28,322 nt of DNA from a virus. This document shows positions 19,269 to 26,950 of this stretch, one piece after another; within the stretch, counting starts at the first letter, position 1; the number at the start of each line of letters is the position of its first letter. Both the position numbers and the translations under genes were made by a program. The stretch covers positions 1 to 28,322 of IMG/VR virus record IMGVR_UViG_3300020451_000123; one strand, 5' to 3'. The notes below the pieces were generated by a model. The model saw only the letters and a program-made list of their open reading frames with translations, had not been told where the DNA came from and did not search any database.

Positions 19269-19917
19269 TTAAACTTGCCTCAGCATAATCACGATTGAAT
19301 AGATCAAGACCTTCCCTAGTTAGTACACTCTTGTACATATTATCAAAGGTCTTTGGTGGTAATGTAAGAACATGAGCACCATATAATAAGCAACGTGATG
19401 CTTGATGTGCTTCTCTAATAGATGCTGCTAAGATCTTAGTCTCCATCTTATGTTCCTTCTGAACACCACAGATTGCTTTGATTAACTCAACACCACTAAA
19501 ACTATTGTCATTAAGTCTACCTACAAATGGTGAGAGGTATGTAGCACCTGCCTTCATTGCTAAACATGCTTGAGCAACAGAGAATACAAGTGTTACATTG
19601 GTTGGAATACCATTATCACTCAATCTCTTACATGCTTTAAGTCCCTCAACTGTACATGGAACTTTAATAGTAACAGCAGGTGAGATTGGGTAGTAAGTCT
19701 CTGCTTGTGCTATCATCTCATCAGCAGTCTCAGCGACTACCTCAGCAGATATACTCTCCATAGCAGGATATCTTTGTGCAATCTCTTTGATTACATCTTG
19801 TTGAGTACGACCTGACTTAAGTATTAAGGTAGGGTTTGTTGTTACCCCATCAATAAGTCCTGTATCATAACGTGACTCAATCTCTTCTATGTTTGCGGTG
19901 TCTAAAAAGAATCTCAT
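19261..19917 (-). CDS. talC: Transaldolase (TalC type)
   Basis: 218 residues, the compact form found in cyanophages (about 215-220, like MipB/TalC; plant- and E. coli TalB-type enzymes are about 320). Signatures: FLDTAN at 4-9, GVTTNPTL at 24-31, the Schiff-base K85 in TIKVPCT, and SPFVGRLND at 129-137. The enzyme moves a dihydroxyacetone unit between sugar phosphates in the pentose phosphate pathway, so it can direct host carbon to NADPH and ribose for phage nucleotides. It lies next to a 2OG-like gene and overlaps it by ATGA-type packing. Confidence 0.96.
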   Translation of the reverse strand: MRFFLDTANIEEIESRYDTGLIDGVTTNPTLILKSGRTQQDVIKEIAQRYPAMESISAEVVAETADEMIAQAETYYPISPAVTIKVPCTVEGLKACKRLSDNGIPTNVTLVFSVAQACLAMKAGATYLSPFVGRLNDNSFSGVELIKAICGVQKEHKMETKILAASIREAHQASRCLLYGAHVLTLPPKTFDNMYKSVLTREGLDLFNRDYAEASLNV

Positions 19918-20513
19918 TTGTTTTTTTGATGTTGTGGTAAGTATAGTACATTACCTGAAATTGTCACTCTTCCAGCATCATTTGATCTGGGAACCTCATG
20001 ATAAGAGTGACCCTTGAATATTGTCAACCTACCATTCTTAGGTTCTACTGGTTGACCTTCTATTACTAAAGGAGAACAACCATCTGGTTGATCAACGTAA
20101 TAGGCAAACGCTAATGCATGAGGATAATGAGAATGTTTAATAAGATTCTCATTAGGGTTGAACATCAAACCCCAACACATATCAATTTTAAAATCACCCT
20201 CAGTAGGATCTGGTGATGATGATTTAGTCTGAGTAAGGAATCTTTTAAAAACCTCTGGTATAAGAGATTCTATCCATGTCAACCAATCATTCACCTCTGA
20301 TATATGTCTAGACCTTAGTATAGCATAATCATCTGTCTTCCTTGTTCCACCTGATACAAATCCTCCAAAAGGATCAATAGAATCCGCAATTACTTTATTT
20401 AAAACTCTATTGACTCTTTGATAATCTGGATAATCAAAACATTGAAATAGTAATTCATCTATCTCATTGTTTGAATCATACATGGGGAGGTGTGTAAAAT
20501 TAGGAGTAGTCAT
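19914..20513 (-). CDS. 2OG-Fe(II) oxygenase-like protein (199 aa)
   Basis: The longest frame opens with GTG (20525); the ATG at 20511-20513 is taken as start. Candidate ligands: H127 and H129 (IKHSHYPHALAF), distal H169 or H172 (FKGHSYHEVP) and R182 (GRVTISGNVLY). A YYVDQP strand follows the first site and LTIFKG precedes the second, as in the jelly-roll of 2OG oxygenases. An H-x-H start instead of HxD makes the iron site uncertain; it resembles the putative 2OG oxygenase group with HxH-like sites. It sits directly upstream of talC. Substrate unknown. Confidence 0.5.
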   Translation of the reverse strand: MTTPNFTHLPMYDSNNEIDELLFQCFDYPDYQRVNRVLNKVIADSIDPFGGFVSGGTRKTDDYAILRSRHISEVNDWLTWIESLIPEVFKRFLTQTKSSSPDPTEGDFKIDMCWGLMFNPNENLIKHSHYPHALAFAYYVDQPDGCSPLVIEGQPVEPKNGRLTIFKGHSYHEVPRSNDAGRVTISGNVLYLPQHQKNK

Positions 20514-20718
20514 CCTCTGGATCACAATGGATAAAACCTACGATTTTGGATTTACTATCACGATTCCTATAACCAATGTCAGCAACGACATCCATTACAT
20601 TAAGGATATCCTTAACAGGTGTTCCCTCTGGTAATCTGGTCATAACAAAATCAAATGCAGGGAAGAATTCATCCGCAGCATCCGTAAGTTCTTCCATATT
20701 TAGAGGTACTTTATCCAT
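20500..20718 (-). CDS. Acidic hypothetical protein (72 aa)
   Basis: 72 residues from ATG 20716-20718, overlapping the mini-gene upstream by eight bases. It begins MDKVPLNMEELTDAADEFF; helical (VKDILNVMDVVADI) with an acidic C-terminal end (HCDPEDDYS). No family is recognised. Confidence 0.65.
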   Translation of the reverse strand: MDKVPLNMEELTDAADEFFPAFDFVMTRLPEGTPVKDILNVMDVVADIGYRNRDSKSKIVGFIHCDPEDDYS

Positions 20719-20845
20719 TGTCAGTTTTAGGTGTGTTATTATGAAGATTTTCTAGTGCTTTGAGAACTTCTGGAGTCTCTTCCCATTCCCATACATTTGT
20801 ATGCTTAGGGTTCTTCTTCTCTTGTGTGAAGGTTCGTTTTGCCAT
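20711..20845 (-). CDS. Small hypothetical protein (44 aa)
   Basis: 44 residues from ATG 20843-20845 to TAA 20711-20713. It begins MAKRTFTQEKKNPKHTNVWE, with a basic N-terminus and WEWEETPEVLKALENLH after it. It starts an operon: an extended -10 (TGATATAAT, hexamer 20868-20873) is about 23 bases upstream. Downstream are the acidic gene, the 2OG-like gene and talC. No function is recognised. Confidence 0.65.
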   Translation of the reverse strand: MAKRTFTQEKKNPKHTNVWEWEETPEVLKALENLHNNTPKTDNG

Positions 20846-20867
20846 AGATTGTTTTCTACTAATATAG

Positions 20868-20896
20868 ATTATATCATAATACTAATTGTCCAGCAA
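20868..20896 (-). promoter_or_regulatory. Extended -10 promoter for the talC operon
   Basis: Minus strand: TTGCTG (20891-20896), a 17-base spacer, TATAAT (20868-20873) preceded by TGA (extended -10). It overlaps the end of the SGNH hydrolase gene and would drive the mini-gene, acidic gene, 2OG-like gene and talC. It suggests talC can be made early. Confidence 0.5.
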
Positions 20897-21614
20897 CATA
20901 ATCCGCTACGTTGTTATAAGTCTCACACCCAGCATGTGCCATGTCTCTACCATAATCCACTTGTGGTATGTACTCTGCACCTATCTGGTTATCCCTAAAG
21001 AGAGTAAAGTCAGCATATGGTGTATCATGACATAACTGTTGAGCAATCTGTCTACACAAATGAGAAGTTATCTCACCATGACTCTTATTATATCTCCATG
21101 CTAATCCCATACCAGCATCATCCTCTAACCAATTACCACAATGAGTTACTTCATCAGAATAGTATGGTGCTCTACCAGATCCAGACCATCCAATCACAAC
21201 ACCCTTGGGTTTATACTGTGCCAATAGACATGAGAGATTATGTATTGTAAATGTTGGTGAAGATCCAGGTACACCCATGTTAATTACAGGGTGACCTATC
21301 ATATCCTCTAATTGATGTGATATTGTCTCATCCTCAGCAACACCAACACCATACACATAAGAACAACCTAACAAAATTATAGAATTTTTCCAATGAATAT
21401 CAGTCCATTCCTTTGTACGATAACCATCAGAGTTAACATGATATTCTATCCTCTTGGTTGCATACTTCCATTCAGGTGTATAGTTCTTCTTAGCACGTTC
21501 TTTAGTGTCTTGATCAAACCAATCAACAGTATCAGGTCTGTCCTGAATACTAAAGAACTTTATAAATGGATGCTTAAGTTTAAAGAGATTATACTCTCTC
21601 GTGTAGTCTCTCAT
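20874..21614 (-). CDS. SGNH/GDSL hydrolase-like protein (246 aa)
   Basis: 246 residues with the SGNH order of blocks: block I GCSYVYGVG (83-91; S85 nucleophile, preceded by the SIILL strand), block II VINMGVPGSS (110-119, Gly), a third strand VVIGWSGSGR (139-148) where an Asn is often found, and block V DMAH (D224, H227; D-x-x-H). Such enzymes remove acyl, acetyl or similar groups from sugars and lipids. Residues 1-75 are an extra N-terminal region. It overlaps the radical SAM gene upstream by 26 bases. Substrate unknown; surface-glycan deacylation is a plausible guess. Confidence 0.6.
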   Translation of the reverse strand: MRDYTREYNLFKLKHPFIKFFSIQDRPDTVDWFDQDTKERAKKNYTPEWKYATKRIEYHVNSDGYRTKEWTDIHWKNSIILLGCSYVYGVGVAEDETISHQLEDMIGHPVINMGVPGSSPTFTIHNLSCLLAQYKPKGVVIGWSGSGRAPYYSDEVTHCGNWLEDDAGMGLAWRYNKSHGEITSHLCRQIAQQLCHDTPYADFTLFRDNQIGAEYIPQVDYGRDMAHAGCETYNNVADYVAGQLVL

Positions 21615-22419
21615 AATAAGTTACAGGTAATGTTGGATCTGGTTTAGTATATACATCACGATTAGCAGGACACATTGAACAAAATGATTCATCTTCTCTA
21701 TTTAAAAACTCTTCAAGTTCTTCATCAGTACAGTCCACATCTAATGATTGATACTTTAAGTATGGATTCCACTTATCAGATAAATTATACTTCTCTGCTT
21801 GCATTGGTAAGTATGCTAATGCTGGACATTTCCACAGTTTACCCTCATGCAACTGCATGGCATACTTTGATATGCATACCTCCCAACTCTTCCTAGAATT
21901 ATTATCCTCGTATGGCATCATTCTATCACCAAATCCTTTATATTGTCTAACCCACTCCTTATTGGTGAAGTCCCAGAACTCTACCCACACACCAAGATCA
22001 TGCTTCCACTTCTTAGCAAGTTTGTACCCACGCTTAAACTTCTTAATATAATTTGGATGCTCTGTACTATGAATTGATACCGCTAGAGTAGCACCAGTTG
22101 CTACAAGCATCTGTGGTAATCTAGGTTGTAAATGTAATCCAGTTGCATTAGTTATTACATCTATACCAGTGGAAGGGTCAGGGAACATTGCCCTAACCAT
22201 ATAAACAATATCAGGTAGATTTTTATTTAATGTTGGTTCTCCACCAAGTATAGTAAATGTCTTTGGTTTTATTCTTCTACTCCATCCATATAACCATTCC
22301 TCACAATCATCCAAAGATAGATTACCACTATGACCATGATTGGAATAGTGTGAACATCCCTCACAAGTAAAATTACATGCATGTGTAACATGCAATTCTA
22401 ACTGCTCAATGTCAATCAT
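21589..22419 (-). CDS. Radical SAM protein with C-terminal Cys motif
   Basis: 276 residues. The [4Fe-4S]-binding CxxxCxxC is C15, C19, C22 (THACNFTCEGC). The SAM-binding GGEP is at 59-62 (FTILGGEP). A C-terminal Cys set (GKLWKCPAL; FCSMCPAN) suggests an auxiliary cluster of the SPASM/twitch kind. The enzyme would cleave SAM to a 5'-deoxyadenosyl radical for a difficult modification. It is a close paralogue of the 24382-25200 protein (shared QYKGFGD, LQAEKYNLSDKW-like and CPAN blocks). Start overlaps the upstream 2OG gene by ATGA. Substrate unknown. Confidence 0.8.
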   Translation of the reverse strand: MIDIEQLELHVTHACNFTCEGCSHYSNHGHSGNLSLDDCEEWLYGWSRRIKPKTFTILGGEPTLNKNLPDIVYMVRAMFPDPSTGIDVITNATGLHLQPRLPQMLVATGATLAVSIHSTEHPNYIKKFKRGYKLAKKWKHDLGVWVEFWDFTNKEWVRQYKGFGDRMMPYEDNNSRKSWEVCISKYAMQLHEGKLWKCPALAYLPMQAEKYNLSDKWNPYLKYQSLDVDCTDEELEEFLNREDESFCSMCPANRDVYTKPDPTLPVTYYERLHERV

Positions 22420-22952
22420 TTATGGTCTATCATGTAATCATGACTCACATAATTAAAATTAATTACTAGTCTACGATCTGTTTTTGTACATGTTGTTCCA
22501 GTATGCCTAGTTCCACATGGAAACATACAAAATCTATTTGCTACACTCTCACACTTTGTACCATCTTCAAATTTAGTATATCCATCAGTAGTATTAATAG
22601 AATATATTGCTGTAGTCAATGTATGTGGAAAATCACAATGATACCCATCTTCAAATACCATTAATTCCTCTGTTCTCATCATACAATTTGCTTTGATTCT
22701 AGCAATAGAAGACATATTTGCTCTCATGATAAGAGGTTTTAGTAACTCATATGCTTTTGGAACTCTCACCTCAAACATTGAATGTATAAATGATGCAAAA
22801 TGCCAGTGTCCATCACCTATCTGTGCGATTCCATCCACAAAATTCCAATTACAAGAACCCTCAATAGTTCCATCATCCATCTCACCCATAAAATATGCAC
22901 GAATTTGTTCATGCTCCTCAGGTTTCAAATAATTATCAATTACTTTAATCAT
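22416..22952 (-). CDS. 2OG-Fe(II) oxygenase (178 aa)
   Basis: 178 residues with H105-C-D107 (YHCDFPH), distal H150 (GTRHTG) and R160 or R161 (DRRLVINFNYV): a complete HxD...H...R set. The N-terminus (MIKVIDNYLKPEEHEQI) is like prolyl-4-hydroxylase-type phage oxygenases. It lies between another 2OG gene and a radical SAM gene, overlapping both, so the three are likely made together. Substrate unknown. Confidence 0.7.
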   Translation of the reverse strand: MIKVIDNYLKPEEHEQIRAYFMGEMDDGTIEGSCNWNFVDGIAQIGDGHWHFASFIHSMFEVRVPKAYELLKPLIMRANMSSIARIKANCMMRTEELMVFEDGYHCDFPHTLTTAIYSINTTDGYTKFEDGTKCESVANRFCMFPCGTRHTGTTCTKTDRRLVINFNYVSHDYMIDHK

Positions 22953-23490
22953 TTATGTACTCCGTTTCTCTCAACATATCTAATGCTTCATTGTAAGTTG
23001 TATCAAGTAACTGCATGCAAATTGCTGTTCTCCTTATTGGTCCTCTCTCTGAAGGTATGAGTGCATGTGGATGAGATACATTCAATAAGTATGCATCACC
23101 CTCATGTGCCATAAACCTACAAGACTTCTTTAGATACTTATCATGGAATATAGCACCATCAGTTTGATTCTTAATCTGAACAGTCTCAACATCATCTCTA
23201 GGATGATAGAATTGAGTAAACATCCTATCAGTTCTGATATAGAAGTTTATGATTGCTTCAATACCACTATCAGTATGTGCAGGTATCTTATGATTTACTT
23301 CCATTAAAGAAAATGTACACCTATCTCTATATCTTGAAGGAATTACCTGTAATAAATGATCCTCTTTAAGTCTTACATATGAATACTTTATCCCAGCAAA
23401 TCCTATTGGTGTGTCAATACCATACTCTATCTTCTTACCAGTTTTGGTAAGTGAATCTACTGTAAATGTCTCATTCAATTGTTTAAACAT
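22945..23490 (-). CDS. 2OG-Fe(II) oxygenase-like protein (181 aa)
   Basis: The longest frame opens with TTG (23532); the ATG at 23488-23490 overlaps the previous stop by eight bases (ATGTTTAA) and is chosen. Ligands: H72-T-D74 (PAHTDSG), distal H140 or H142 (NVSHPHALIP) and R153 or R154 (GPIRRTAICMQL). The IINFYIRT strand and GDAYLLNV turn suit a jelly-roll oxygenase. It resembles aspartyl/asparaginyl-hydroxylase-type proteins in layout. Substrate unknown. Confidence 0.65.
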   Translation of the reverse strand: MFKQLNETFTVDSLTKTGKKIEYGIDTPIGFAGIKYSYVRLKEDHLLQVIPSRYRDRCTFSLMEVNHKIPAHTDSGIEAIINFYIRTDRMFTQFYHPRDDVETVQIKNQTDGAIFHDKYLKKSCRFMAHEGDAYLLNVSHPHALIPSERGPIRRTAICMQLLDTTYNEALDMLRETEYIND

Positions 23491-23743
23491 TTTCTTCTGG
23501 GAATACGTCGTGGTTTTGGAATCCAAGATCAATTAAGATCTCTTCTATAGTACCAGATATAACATCCTTATAATGTTGATCATCTCTAAGTTTGTTGTAC
23601 TTTGCTGCTTCATTTATAGTCTCCATAATATCTGGTCTGGTTTTCAACCAATCCAACTCATCACCAGTTAATTTAGATATGTCTCTATCCTTAATCTTAT
23701 TAAGAACATTTATCTGTAATATCCTTTCAAAACTACTGGGCAT
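23483..23743 (-). CDS. Hypothetical protein inside the oxygenase cluster (86 aa)
   Basis: 86 residues from ATG 23741-23743, overlapping both neighbours (11 and 8 bases). It begins MPSSFERILQINVLNKIKDR and contains KLTGDELDWLKTRPDIMET. It is helical and charged, with no catalytic motif. It could be a partner or carrier protein of the surrounding oxygenases and radical SAM enzymes, which is inference from position only. Confidence 0.6.
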   Translation of the reverse strand: MPSSFERILQINVLNKIKDRDISKLTGDELDWLKTRPDIMETINEAAKYNKLRDDQHYKDVISGTIEEILIDLGFQNHDVFPEENV

Positions 23744-24392
23744 TTCTCTTTTTATAGTATTCTAACTTAAGTGGACTAACAAAGTCAACAACTATAACAC
23801 ACCTATAATAGTTTTGAGCAATTACTGGTTCTGGGTTAACTGGTTGATGATTAATATATGAATGATGTATCAACAGAGAATTCTCATCACCTGGAATTAT
23901 TATCTCTCTATCATCATTCTCTATTAAGGTTCCATATATCCTAGATGGATTCTTAAGATAATATATCATCCCAAGATCGAAGAACTCATGCTTATGAGTA
24001 TTTCCGTAATTTATGTATAACTGACCATCATATAACTTCTGTGTTACTCCCTTCATTCTCTTTGCCCAACACGAAGCAACATGGAGTTTCTTTATACTCT
24101 CATCACCTACTAATTCTGAATATGAATACAAATGCTTCTTAATTAATTTGAAGAAGTACCTCCATGATTGCATATGCATTAACTTCCTATTTACCAGATA
24201 GTTAGTAACTTCGGTACATCTATCCCACTTATCCTCATGCTGATCTAATTCGTGCTCAACCTCCTTTATTAAGTTATTCCTATCATAAGAACTTAATAAA
24301 TTATATGCTCTATAAATCTTCTTATCACAAAAGTCAAAGTGCTCTACAGATCTAGGATCATCATGTAATAGTGGTTCCCAATCAGGTTTCAT
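23733..24392 (-). CDS. 2OG-Fe(II) oxygenase-like protein (219 aa)
   Basis: The frame is open far upstream inside the radical SAM gene, but the ATG at 24390-24392 overlaps its stop by 11 bases and starts a sensible protein (MKPDWEPLLHDDP). Likely ligands: H133 and H135 with E136 (NTHKHEFFDLGMIYYL), distal H182 (HHSYINHQPV) and R197 (YRCVIVVDFV). IYGTLIEND and IIIPGDENSLLIHH read as jelly-roll strands. The first ligand pair is not the usual HxD, so activity is uncertain. It sits between radical SAM and 2OG genes. Confidence 0.5.
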   Translation of the reverse strand: MKPDWEPLLHDDPRSVEHFDFCDKKIYRAYNLLSSYDRNNLIKEVEHELDQHEDKWDRCTEVTNYLVNRKLMHMQSWRYFFKLIKKHLYSYSELVGDESIKKLHVASCWAKRMKGVTQKLYDGQLYINYGNTHKHEFFDLGMIYYLKNPSRIYGTLIENDDREIIIPGDENSLLIHHSYINHQPVNPEPVIAQNYYRCVIVVDFVSPLKLEYYKKRNAQ

Positions 24393-25200
24393 ATTTTCTC
24401 TTCCAATAGGAGACTGGTAACAATGGATCTTCTGGTTTAAACTTCTCCACATTAGCAGGACACATGTTACAATATATCTCTGACTTACGCAAGAAGAACT
24501 TCCTAATATCTTCTCTTGTAGCAGATTTATCAAGTGGCATATATTTTAAATATAAATCCCATTTATCTGATAAATTATACTTCTCTGCCTGTAACGGTAG
24601 ATATGTTAAACCAGGACATTTCCATAGTTTACCTTGATATAATTGAACACACAACTTTGACACACAATTCTTCCAACTGGATACTGGATCTCCATCCTCA
24701 TAAGGTTCCATCTTATCACCAAATCCTTTATACTGTCTTTGCCAATGAACAATAGATGGTCTTAACTCTACCCTAACACCTTTCTTAATCCAATCCTGCA
24801 TCAATTTGTATACAGGTTTAAACTTATCAACATACACAGGATCAGTTTGACTATGAACAGATACACCGATAACTGTTCCTGTCTCTATCAATTGCTTCCA
24901 TAAGTCTGGATGTTTATGTAAAAAGAATCCATTACTAACAATTTCAATATCTGTGTGAGCAAACTTCTCTCTAGCAAGCATCACAAAATCACCTAACTTG
25001 GGATGAAGTGAAGGTTCACCACCCATTAAGGTAAATCTCTTAGGTATAACTTTTGTATTCCAATTACTCATCCATTCATCAGCTTCTTCTAATGATACAT
25101 TACCACTATGACCCTGATTCATATAATGGGTACACCCCTCACATGTTAAATTACAAGAATGAGTGACATGTAATTGGAACTCATGAGGAACTTTAAGCAT
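24382..25200 (-). CDS. Radical SAM protein, paralogue of 21589-22419
   Basis: 272 residues. CxxxCxxC at C16, C20, C23 (THSCNLTCEGC), GGEP at 60-63 (FTLMGGEP), a QYKGFGDKMEPYED block, GKLWKCPG and a final CNMCPAN. Motif order, spacing and long shared blocks match the 21589-22419 protein, so they arose by duplication. The first 25 residues also agree (LHVTHSCNLTCEGC). It starts ATG 25198-25200, one base after the stop of the 25202-25747 gene. Substrate unknown; two copies suggest two related substrates or a heteromer. Confidence 0.8.
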   Translation of the reverse strand: MLKVPHEFQLHVTHSCNLTCEGCTHYMNQGHSGNVSLEEADEWMSNWNTKVIPKRFTLMGGEPSLHPKLGDFVMLAREKFAHTDIEIVSNGFFLHKHPDLWKQLIETGTVIGVSVHSQTDPVYVDKFKPVYKLMQDWIKKGVRVELRPSIVHWQRQYKGFGDKMEPYEDGDPVSSWKNCVSKLCVQLYQGKLWKCPGLTYLPLQAEKYNLSDKWDLYLKYMPLDKSATREDIRKFFLRKSEIYCNMCPANVEKFKPEDPLLPVSYWKRKYET

Positions 25201-25201
25201 A

Positions 25202-25747
25202 TTAGTTAATGTTCATCGAGAGTATTAATCTATCAATGTCAGATGTATTAGGTGGAACATAATGTTGTAAACTAGTCGGGAAAACAATTAAAGTTCCTTC
25301 TTCCACATCTGTTGGTATATATTCAAGTACATTACCATCTATATTATTTAAAAATGGAGCAACAAAGGTAGTGGGTTTATGATGTTCTGGATCAAACTTA
25401 ATAAACAGAACAGAACTGAATCCACCAAATCCATGATTATGAACTGAATGTGCATGTGCCTTATTATATCTTTGGAACCATGCAGAATTTATTCTAATTT
25501 GTTTGTCTATACCAAATTGATTCTTGACATTAATCAGATCATCCATCAATATTGCTTCTAATAGAAAATGATACTGTCGATTAGTACCATAATCACTCAT
25601 CTGCTCACCTTCTACCATATTATCTTTATGTCTATCATGTATCTTTAATATTGCTTCTCTCTTAGTATCCCAGTCTGATATCTTACCTTTAGAAAAAGGT
25701 ATAGCAAACTTCTTTAAATATGGACCACTATAATCATCAGTTAACAT
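25202..25747 (-). CDS. 2OG-Fe(II) oxygenase-like protein (181 aa)
   Basis: 181 residues. H103 and H105 (SVHNHGFGGFSSVLFI), a GTLIVFPTSLQHYVPP block with H162, and R173 (DRLILSMNI) are the likely ligands. The order matches the putative 2OG oxygenase group with an HxH-type first site. It directly precedes the radical SAM gene, so it is the first gene of the main enzyme island. ATG 25745-25747 overlaps the stop of the 51-residue gene. Substrate unknown. Confidence 0.55.
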   Translation of the reverse strand: MLTDDYSGPYLKKFAIPFSKGKISDWDTKREAILKIHDRHKDNMVEGEQMSDYGTNRQYHFLLEAILMDDLINVKNQFGIDKQIRINSAWFQRYNKAHAHSVHNHGFGGFSSVLFIKFDPEHHKPTTFVAPFLNNIDGNVLEYIPTDVEEGTLIVFPTSLQHYVPPNTSDIDRLILSMNIN

Positions 25748-25896
25748 GACATTTCATTCAAATAGTTTATCACACTCTTCCTTGCTCTCTTTAACTCCAG
25801 CATATCTATTCCCTCCGCTTCTGCCTTGGAGCGAAGTTTACCAGTGATCTCTTCACTTAAAATAAAATCAAGTATTAATTGAGATGCTTTAGACAT
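25741..25896 (-). CDS. Small hypothetical protein (51 aa)
   Basis: 51 residues from ATG 25894-25896 to TAA 25741-25743, with a small overlap at each end. It begins MSKASQLILDFILSEEITGK and is helical and Lys/Arg-rich (LRSKAEAEGIDMLELKRARK). No family is recognised. Confidence 0.7.
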   Translation of the reverse strand: MSKASQLILDFILSEEITGKLRSKAEAEGIDMLELKRARKSVINYLNEMSC

Positions 25897-26170
25897 TATA
25901 AAAAGTATACTTTAAAAATAGTTCTTCACCCATTTTAATTGGTTTAATGGTCTTCATAAAATACTTATCATTCTCTAACCATTTTACACAGTTGGGAGTA
26001 TCACTATGATTTATAAAACCACCCAAAGGTGTTCTAAAGATCACATCATTAATAATTAAATGACTCATACCAAGTGCAAAATCTGCTGGTATATCCATCT
26101 TAGCAAAAAGACCTTGACCTGCTACAGGACTATCTTTAACATGCAAAACTGGTGGGAGAGCTATGTACAT
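25889..26170 (-). CDS. SET-domain protein, putative protein-lysine methyltransferase
   Basis: 93 residues, a minimal SET domain: GQGLFA at 18-23 (SAM-binding region, as in SET proteins G.GLFA), NHSDTPNC at 54-61 (the NHS..PNC signature) and GEELFLKY at 81-88 (GEEL..Y, Tyr for catalysis). It would transfer methyl groups from SAM to lysine or a similar amine. It is shorter than most SET proteins (about 110-130), lacking pre- and post-SET parts. SET genes are rare but present in phages and bacteria, usually with unknown targets. The start overlaps the mini-membrane gene stop (TAATG). Confidence 0.75.
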   Translation of the reverse strand: MYIALPPVLHVKDSPVAGQGLFAKMDIPADFALGMSHLIINDVIFRTPLGGFINHSDTPNCVKWLENDKYFMKTIKPIKMGEELFLKYTFYNV

Positions 26171-26268
26171 TATTTCTTCTTGTTATCATTTAATAATGAT
26201 ATGAGTACCCATAACCATATTAATCCTACTAGTAATGTAAGTAATTCAAATATTTGGGTGGGAATCAT
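26170..26268 (-). CDS. Single-helix membrane peptide (32 aa)
   Basis: 32 residues from ATG 26266-26268 to TAA 26170-26172. MIPTQIFELLTLLVGLIWLW continues into VLISLL, a membrane helix, then NDNKKK. The C-terminal charges suggest the tail stays in the cytoplasm. The stop overlaps the SET start by one base (TAATG), which supports translation. No family is recognised. Confidence 0.6.
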   Translation of the reverse strand: MIPTQIFELLTLLVGLIWLWVLISLLNDNKKK

Positions 26269-26465
26269 TATCCTTTCCTTAATTCGTAAACATATTCTAA
26301 TACCCTTTGCCTAACATCCATCAACTCATTAAAACATTTTTGATTATGAGCACATGCTCTTAAGGAGGTGTCAGGTTTATGTATTGATTCTATATAAAGA
26401 TCTAAAGCACGTTGGTACTTTTCATCTCTAGATTCATCATCAACGATTGAGTTTTGATCCTTCAT
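26268..26465 (-). CDS. Small hypothetical protein (65 aa)
   Basis: 65 residues from ATG 26463-26465, with its stop overlapping the next start (TAATG). It is helical and charged (EKYQRALDLYIESIHKPD), with two Cys (CAHNQKC) and a final KELRKG-like end (VYELRKG). No family is recognised. Confidence 0.65.
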   Translation of the reverse strand: MKDQNSIVDDESRDEKYQRALDLYIESIHKPDTSLRACAHNQKCFNELMDVRQRVLEYVYELRKG

Positions 26466-26950
26466 AATTTTAATTTAAGTCCACCGACAAGGATTTGTTT
26501 AGAGTCAGAAAATCTAGCAGAATGTTCAGTGTCGGCACTAAACACTAGAATTTTATTCTTCTCAGGTGCAATATGATGCTCAGAATCTTCGTAATGTAAA
26601 ACTGTTGCACCATCCTTACATGTGTTAAGGTATAGTATAAAACTATAATCCTCATTATGTTCATGACTATGGCGAGACATATACCCACCAGCATCATAAC
26701 TTATCATATGTAGGTAATGATAACTCAACCTCTTGTTGGTTACCGCTTCAACTATGTCTTTTAAATACGCAATGTATTCATCAAACATAGGATCTTTTAC
26801 CACACCTAGAATGTTAGTAGTTGCGAAACAATCTTCTGAGAGAGAACTATGTGTCTCATCCCTATGAAAATCACTCCTCATTACAAAATACTTTAACCAT
26901 TTGATAAAATACTCTGTAATATTCCTCTCACATTCTAGTACAATATGCAT
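26462..26950 (-). CDS. 2OG-Fe(II) oxygenase-like protein (162 aa)
   Basis: 162 residues. H94, H96 (GYMSRHSHEH) and H143 (ADTEHSARF) line up with the metal site, and the strand after it ends KQILVGGLKL with K151 where other members have Arg. SFILYLNT and ILVFSAD fit a jelly-roll. The missing Arg and HxH site make it a divergent or altered member. ATG 26948-26950 overlaps the upstream TGA (TGATG). Substrate unknown. Confidence 0.5.
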   Translation of the reverse strand: MHIVLECERNITEYFIKWLKYFVMRSDFHRDETHSSLSEDCFATTNILGVVKDPMFDEYIAYLKDIVEAVTNKRLSYHYLHMISYDAGGYMSRHSHEHNEDYSFILYLNTCKDGATVLHYEDSEHHIAPEKNKILVFSADTEHSARFSDSKQILVGGLKLKL

